This document shows positions 5,754 through 7,746 of a stretch of 7,746 nt of DNA, piece after piece. A program made the position numbers and the translations under genes. The stretch comes from JACZUI01 sp041599115 (GTDB taxonomy: Bacteria > Actinomycetota > Acidimicrobiia > Spongiisociales > ZC4RG35), in assembly GCA_041599115.1 (NCBI GenBank), contig JBFHXF010000096.1, positions 1 to 7,746 on the forward strand, read 5' to 3'. The notes below the pieces were generated by a model, which had not been told where the DNA came from, ran no database searches, and saw nothing but the letters and a program-made list of their open reading frames with translations. Every line of letters starts with the position of its first letter. The first letter of the stretch is position 1.

Positions 5754-6320
5754 CTACTCCCAGCGGAATCGCCCCGGAGCCCGGCGTCCAGACTCCCTCG
5801 AAACCTGACGAGTCCGCCGCATCGTCCCAATGAACACCGTTGTCATCCCCAGGACTGCGACCACGGCGAAAAACCTCGACCCGGTGTCCGTTCCCGCGAC
5901 GAGCCCGTGAAGAGACGCCACCCAGAACAGTCCATAGCTGATCAGATGAATTCGATGCCATGCGCGGCGATCGAGTCGTTTCATCAGAAGTGAGGAGATC
6001 TCAACCGAGATCAGGCCATAGAAGGCAACAATTCCCCAGGCAACGGCAAGAGGATGCCAATTGGCCGCGAAGGGAATGAAAACGTCGACCAATCTGAAGT
6101 CGACGAACCCGTCCAGGAGTATCCCCGCCAGGTGCATGACGGTGAAGGTGACAGCCAACCCGCCCAACCACCGGTGGAGATCGAGAATCCAGTTCGGACG
6201 AGGTGCCGAGCCTGCCTGACGGGTCGAAAGCCAGATTCCCCATGTGACCGACAAAGTGAGCAGCAACCACGCCACCATGCCCGAAGCTCGTGCCACGTAC
6301 CACCAGGCGTGCACGCTCAA
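5754..6320 (-). CDS. Ferric-reductase-like di-heme transmembrane protein
   Basis: The 188-residue integral membrane protein has about five helices (13-32, 48-69, 91-112, 124-141, 149-167) and belongs to the ferric reductase/YedZ (MsrQ)-like heme b group. Two helices each carry a pair of histidines at heme-bridging distance: His49 (LHRWLGG) with His63 (VMHLAG), and His125 (RIHLISYG) with His138 (SLHGLV). This supports two stacked b hemes that move electrons across the membrane. There is no cytoplasmic FAD/NAD(P)H domain, so the electron donor is separate. The start is TTG 6320, overlapping the apbE stop as TTGA. GTG at 6314 is an alternative two codons in. The C-terminal tail is basic (RRTRQVSRESGRRAPGR), suggesting the C-terminus is inside. 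Coupling to ApbE suggests exchange of electrons with a flavin carrier outside the membrane. Confidence 0.85.
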   Translation of the reverse strand: MSVHAWWYVARASGMVAWLLLTLSVTWGIWLSTRQAGSAPRPNWILDLHRWLGGLAVTFTVMHLAGILLDGFVDFRLVDVFIPFAANWHPLAVAWGIVAFYGLISVEISSLLMKRLDRRAWHRIHLISYGLFWVASLHGLVAGTDTGSRFFAVVAVLGMTTVFIGTMRRTRQVSRESGRRAPGRFRWE

Positions 6321-7222
6321 AGAAAGATGCTCAAACGATCGCTGATACGAAGACCATCGGCAGACACCATCAGCGCCGCCATACGTGCATCGTCCACGAG
6401 CTTCAGACCCATGTCCCCTCCAGCCACCAGTGCGGCCTTGGCGAACGCCTCGGCCAGCCAGGCGGCACCGGCGACCACTGTGCAGGAAACATCGGGATCG
6501 ATCAGCGGGCGCCGTGTGCCCGGATCGATCAGATGCCCGTCACCGGACGGCAATCGGCGGCCTGACGTGCTCGAGGTGGCTACGGCGCCGTTGTCGAACC
6601 GGAGAGTTGCTACCACGGCCTCAGGATTGAATGGATCCTCGACAGCTACAGCCCAGCGTGATCCGGAAGGTGGTGTGCCCTCGGCGCGCATGTCACCACC
6701 GATGTTGACCATGGCGCCGGAGGCGCCGCTATCGAGGAGTTCGAGGACCACAAGGTCTGCAGCGAGCCCTTTGCCGATTCCCCCGGGGTCGAATCCCACG
6801 CCGGTGGGCATCAAGACCGTCGACTCGTCATCGAGCACTTCGATTCGATCGCAGCCACCGTCGGGTGGCGACGACAGGAGGCCCTCAGCCCTGGTGATGG
6901 TCCCTCGGCTTCCCGGCCGAGCATTGATGTCCCCAGCGGCGACCAGCGTTCCAAGAACTGTTGGATCGAATCGACCGCCGGATGCCCTGTAGGCGTGTTT
7001 CGACGCCCGGATCAGTGTGATCGTCTCCGGAGCGACCGTCACACCCCTGCCACCGGCTCTATTCATCCGGCTCACGTCGGAGTCGGGGAGATAGCGGCTC
7101 CATAGCGACTCGTATCGGTCGAGGCTCTTCACCGTCATCTCTTCGAACCCATCTGAAGCCCCCACCACCAGGACATGGACCTCCGAGGCCATGGCTCGGG
7201 TTCGGAACTCAGCGACTTGCAT
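6317..7222 (-). CDS. ApbE-type FAD:protein FMN transferase
   Basis: ApbE enzymes cleave FAD and attach FMN covalently to a Thr/Ser of an acceptor protein. The protein has 301 residues. Family blocks in order are the N-terminal strand with RAMASEVHV (9-17), FDPTVLGTLV (85-94), GFDPGGIGKGLAAD (143-156), MVNIGGDMRAEG (171-182), VATSSTSGRR (214-223), HLIDPGTRRPL (230-240) and a last block WLAEAFAKAA (255-264). In that last block the usual A-D-x-x-x-T, whose Asp and Thr hold Mg2+ in characterised enzymes, reads Glu258 and Lys262. There is no signal peptide or lipobox, so it appears cytoplasmic, unlike the secreted Gram-negative lipoproteins. The start ATG 7222 lies inside the upstream gene (14-base overlap) and the stop overlaps the next start (TTGA), which gives a tight operon. 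A divergent actinobacterial ApbE subfamily is likely. Activity is inferred, not shown. Confidence 0.9.
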   Translation of the reverse strand: MQVAEFRTRAMASEVHVLVVGASDGFEEMTVKSLDRYESLWSRYLPDSDVSRMNRAGGRGVTVAPETITLIRASKHAYRASGGRFDPTVLGTLVAAGDINARPGSRGTITRAEGLLSSPPDGGCDRIEVLDDESTVLMPTGVGFDPGGIGKGLAADLVVLELLDSGASGAMVNIGGDMRAEGTPPSGSRWAVAVEDPFNPEAVVATLRFDNGAVATSSTSGRRLPSGDGHLIDPGTRRPLIDPDVSCTVVAGAAWLAEAFAKAALVAGGDMGLKLVDDARMAALMVSADGLRISDRLSIFL

Positions 7223-7595
7223 GGGTGCGCGTGGTCGGGAAGACCGGCGCGAATTGGTCGGAACTCGGTGAAGCCGCGAACACCTGTCCCGAGCCGGCGG
7301 ATGGGTAGAAAGCGACGATTCGACCGTCGGGAAGCCTCAAATAGACCGGTTGTTCGGCGGTCTGTTGAGAGGTCTGGGACGGCACAGACGAAGCCGCTCC
7401 CTCGGTCGGGCTCGGCGGGGGTCCGGCGATCGCCATGCCTGCGACCAATCCCGTCGTCAGCATGAAGCTCCCCCCAGCGGCCACTGCCCGGGAACGTGCA
7501 GCCGGATGTCGGCGTCTCTTTCGCTGAGAAATCGCGTGAGGAGCCCGAGCCTCGAACGCCGATGAACCGCTCACTTCTGTCACCATCAATCTCAT
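7209..7595 (-). CDS. Small single-pass membrane protein of unknown function, first gene of the apbE operon
   Basis: I do not recognise a family. The 128 residues comprise a basic N-terminal segment (QRKRRRHPAARSR, 24-36) and one hydrophobic helix (about 38-58). A Pro/Ser/Thr/Gln-rich linker (59-82) and a short C-terminal part with VYLRLPDGRIVAFYPSAG (84-101) follow. By the positive-inside rule the N-terminus is inside and the tail outside. The stop overlaps the apbE start by 14 bases, so it is translated with ApbE and the heme protein and may be their partner. No FMN-binding domain or clear S/T-G-A-T/S flavinylation motif is visible. The start ATG 7595 has no ribosome site. An in-frame ATG at 7463, preceded by GGGGGGAG, would give 84 residues but would remove the basic anchor, so the longer form is preferred with moderate certainty. 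Confidence 0.7.
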   Translation of the reverse strand: MRLMVTEVSGSSAFEARAPHAISQRKRRRHPAARSRAVAAGGSFMLTTGLVAGMAIAGPPPSPTEGAASSVPSQTSQQTAEQPVYLRLPDGRIVAFYPSAGSGQVFAASPSSDQFAPVFPTTRTHASR

Positions 7596-7746
7596 AGGGG
7601 AAACGATGTCGCTTGTGCCGTAGCCAAGACCTGAACAAGAGTCGAATGTACGACTGAAGACATAAGCCGAAGATAAGGGTCCGTGCTCCGATCGTGCCTA
7701 GCCGGAAGGCATCAGCCCGAGGAGCTGAGGTCAGCCGAGCAACTCG
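7596..7746. other. Upstream region of the apbE operon with several inverted repeats
   Basis: No gene is seen. The region holds AGTCG-aatgta-CGACT (7640-7655), TGCCT/AGGCA (7695-7711, with an inner GCC-GGAA-GGC hairpin) and TCAGC/GCTGA (7712-7728). On the minus strand TACATT (7645-7650), a TANNNT -10 candidate, lies inside the first dyad and would give a leader of about 40 bases. No known riboswitch class could be matched by eye. Confidence 0.4.

Noticed and set aside
5438..5833. Open frames on both strands across the tRNA (for example a plus-strand frame with GGIRTHDLSVPN and a minus-strand one with RDAEVVGSNPAVPT)
   Set aside because: These peptides are the well-known false proteins made by translating a tRNA gene and its complement. 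The cloverleaf explains the sequence.
6054..6992. A 312-codon plus-strand frame opposite the ferric-reductase-like and apbE genes
   Set aside because: Both minus-strand genes have intact family motifs, and the plus frame has none.
7695..7719. Resemblance to the bacterial SRP RNA tip (CCGGAAGG followed by CAGCCC)
   Set aside because: The matching 5' strand (GGTCAG before the tetraloop stem) and the first A-G of the 3' AGCAGCC are missing, so the conserved internal loop cannot form.
1..7746. In-frame TGA readthrough (a selenoprotein) or a selC gene inside the window
   Set aside because: The frames I followed past TGA stops (nfeD and the receiver) meet another stop within 16-17 codons with no family sequence after the TGA. 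Apart from tRNA-Pro I saw no tRNA-like fold with a long variable arm.
1..7746. CRISPR array, insertion sequence, prophage or integrase
   Set aside because: No regularly spaced repeats, transposase motifs, terminal repeats with target duplications or tRNA 3'-end duplications were seen.

Overview
The window looks like chromosomal DNA of a high-GC Actinomycetota. The WhiB-family gene is close to diagnostic for that phylum. Supporting signs are GTG and TTG starts, two genes that appear to be leaderless, and a tRNA with no encoded CCA. An Acidimicrobiia-like lineage is a guess from gene content only. No transposase, integrase, phage gene, CRISPR array or rRNA is visible. The gene packing is ordinary, with short overlaps inside operons and small gaps between them.

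Layout from left to right. (1) Positions 2-2298 on the plus strand hold the end of selA, overlapping a complete selB by 10 bases. These are the selenocysteine synthase and the selenocysteine-specific elongation factor, so the organism probably decodes some UGA codons as selenocysteine. selC, selD and a selenoprotein are not in view. (2) Positions 2319-3903 on the minus strand hold a long-form NfeD membrane protein followed by a very small WhiB iron-sulfur regulator, which converges on selB. (3) Positions 3982-4787 on the plus strand, divergent from nfeD, hold a stand-alone receiver protein whose stop overlaps the start (ATGA) of a small Rieske [2Fe-2S] protein. (4) Positions 4889-5401 on the minus strand hold a four-helix CopD-like membrane protein, convergent with the Rieske gene. 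Upstream of it are a dyad-rich spacer and a minus-strand tRNA-Pro(CGG) with its own promoter. (5) Positions 5754-7595 on the minus strand hold a tight three-gene operon in the order small membrane-anchored protein of unknown function, ApbE-type FAD:protein FMN transferase, ferric-reductase-like di-heme membrane protein. The last 150 bases are its upstream region.

The common theme is redox chemistry: selenium, Fe-S, Rieske, heme and flavin. The most suggestive unit is the 5754-7595 operon. It resembles the extracytosolic flavinylation and electron-transfer modules known from many bacteria, but no recognisable FMN-acceptor domain is encoded in view. The small membrane-anchored protein is therefore the natural candidate for an unknown partner. 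Other points for a second look are NfeD, which seems to lack the catalytic lysine of its ClpP-like domain, the ApbE with Glu/Lys where Asp/Thr metal ligands are usual, the translationally coupled receiver-Rieske pair, and the WhiB protein with almost no basic tail. I do not claim a demonstrated new system here.
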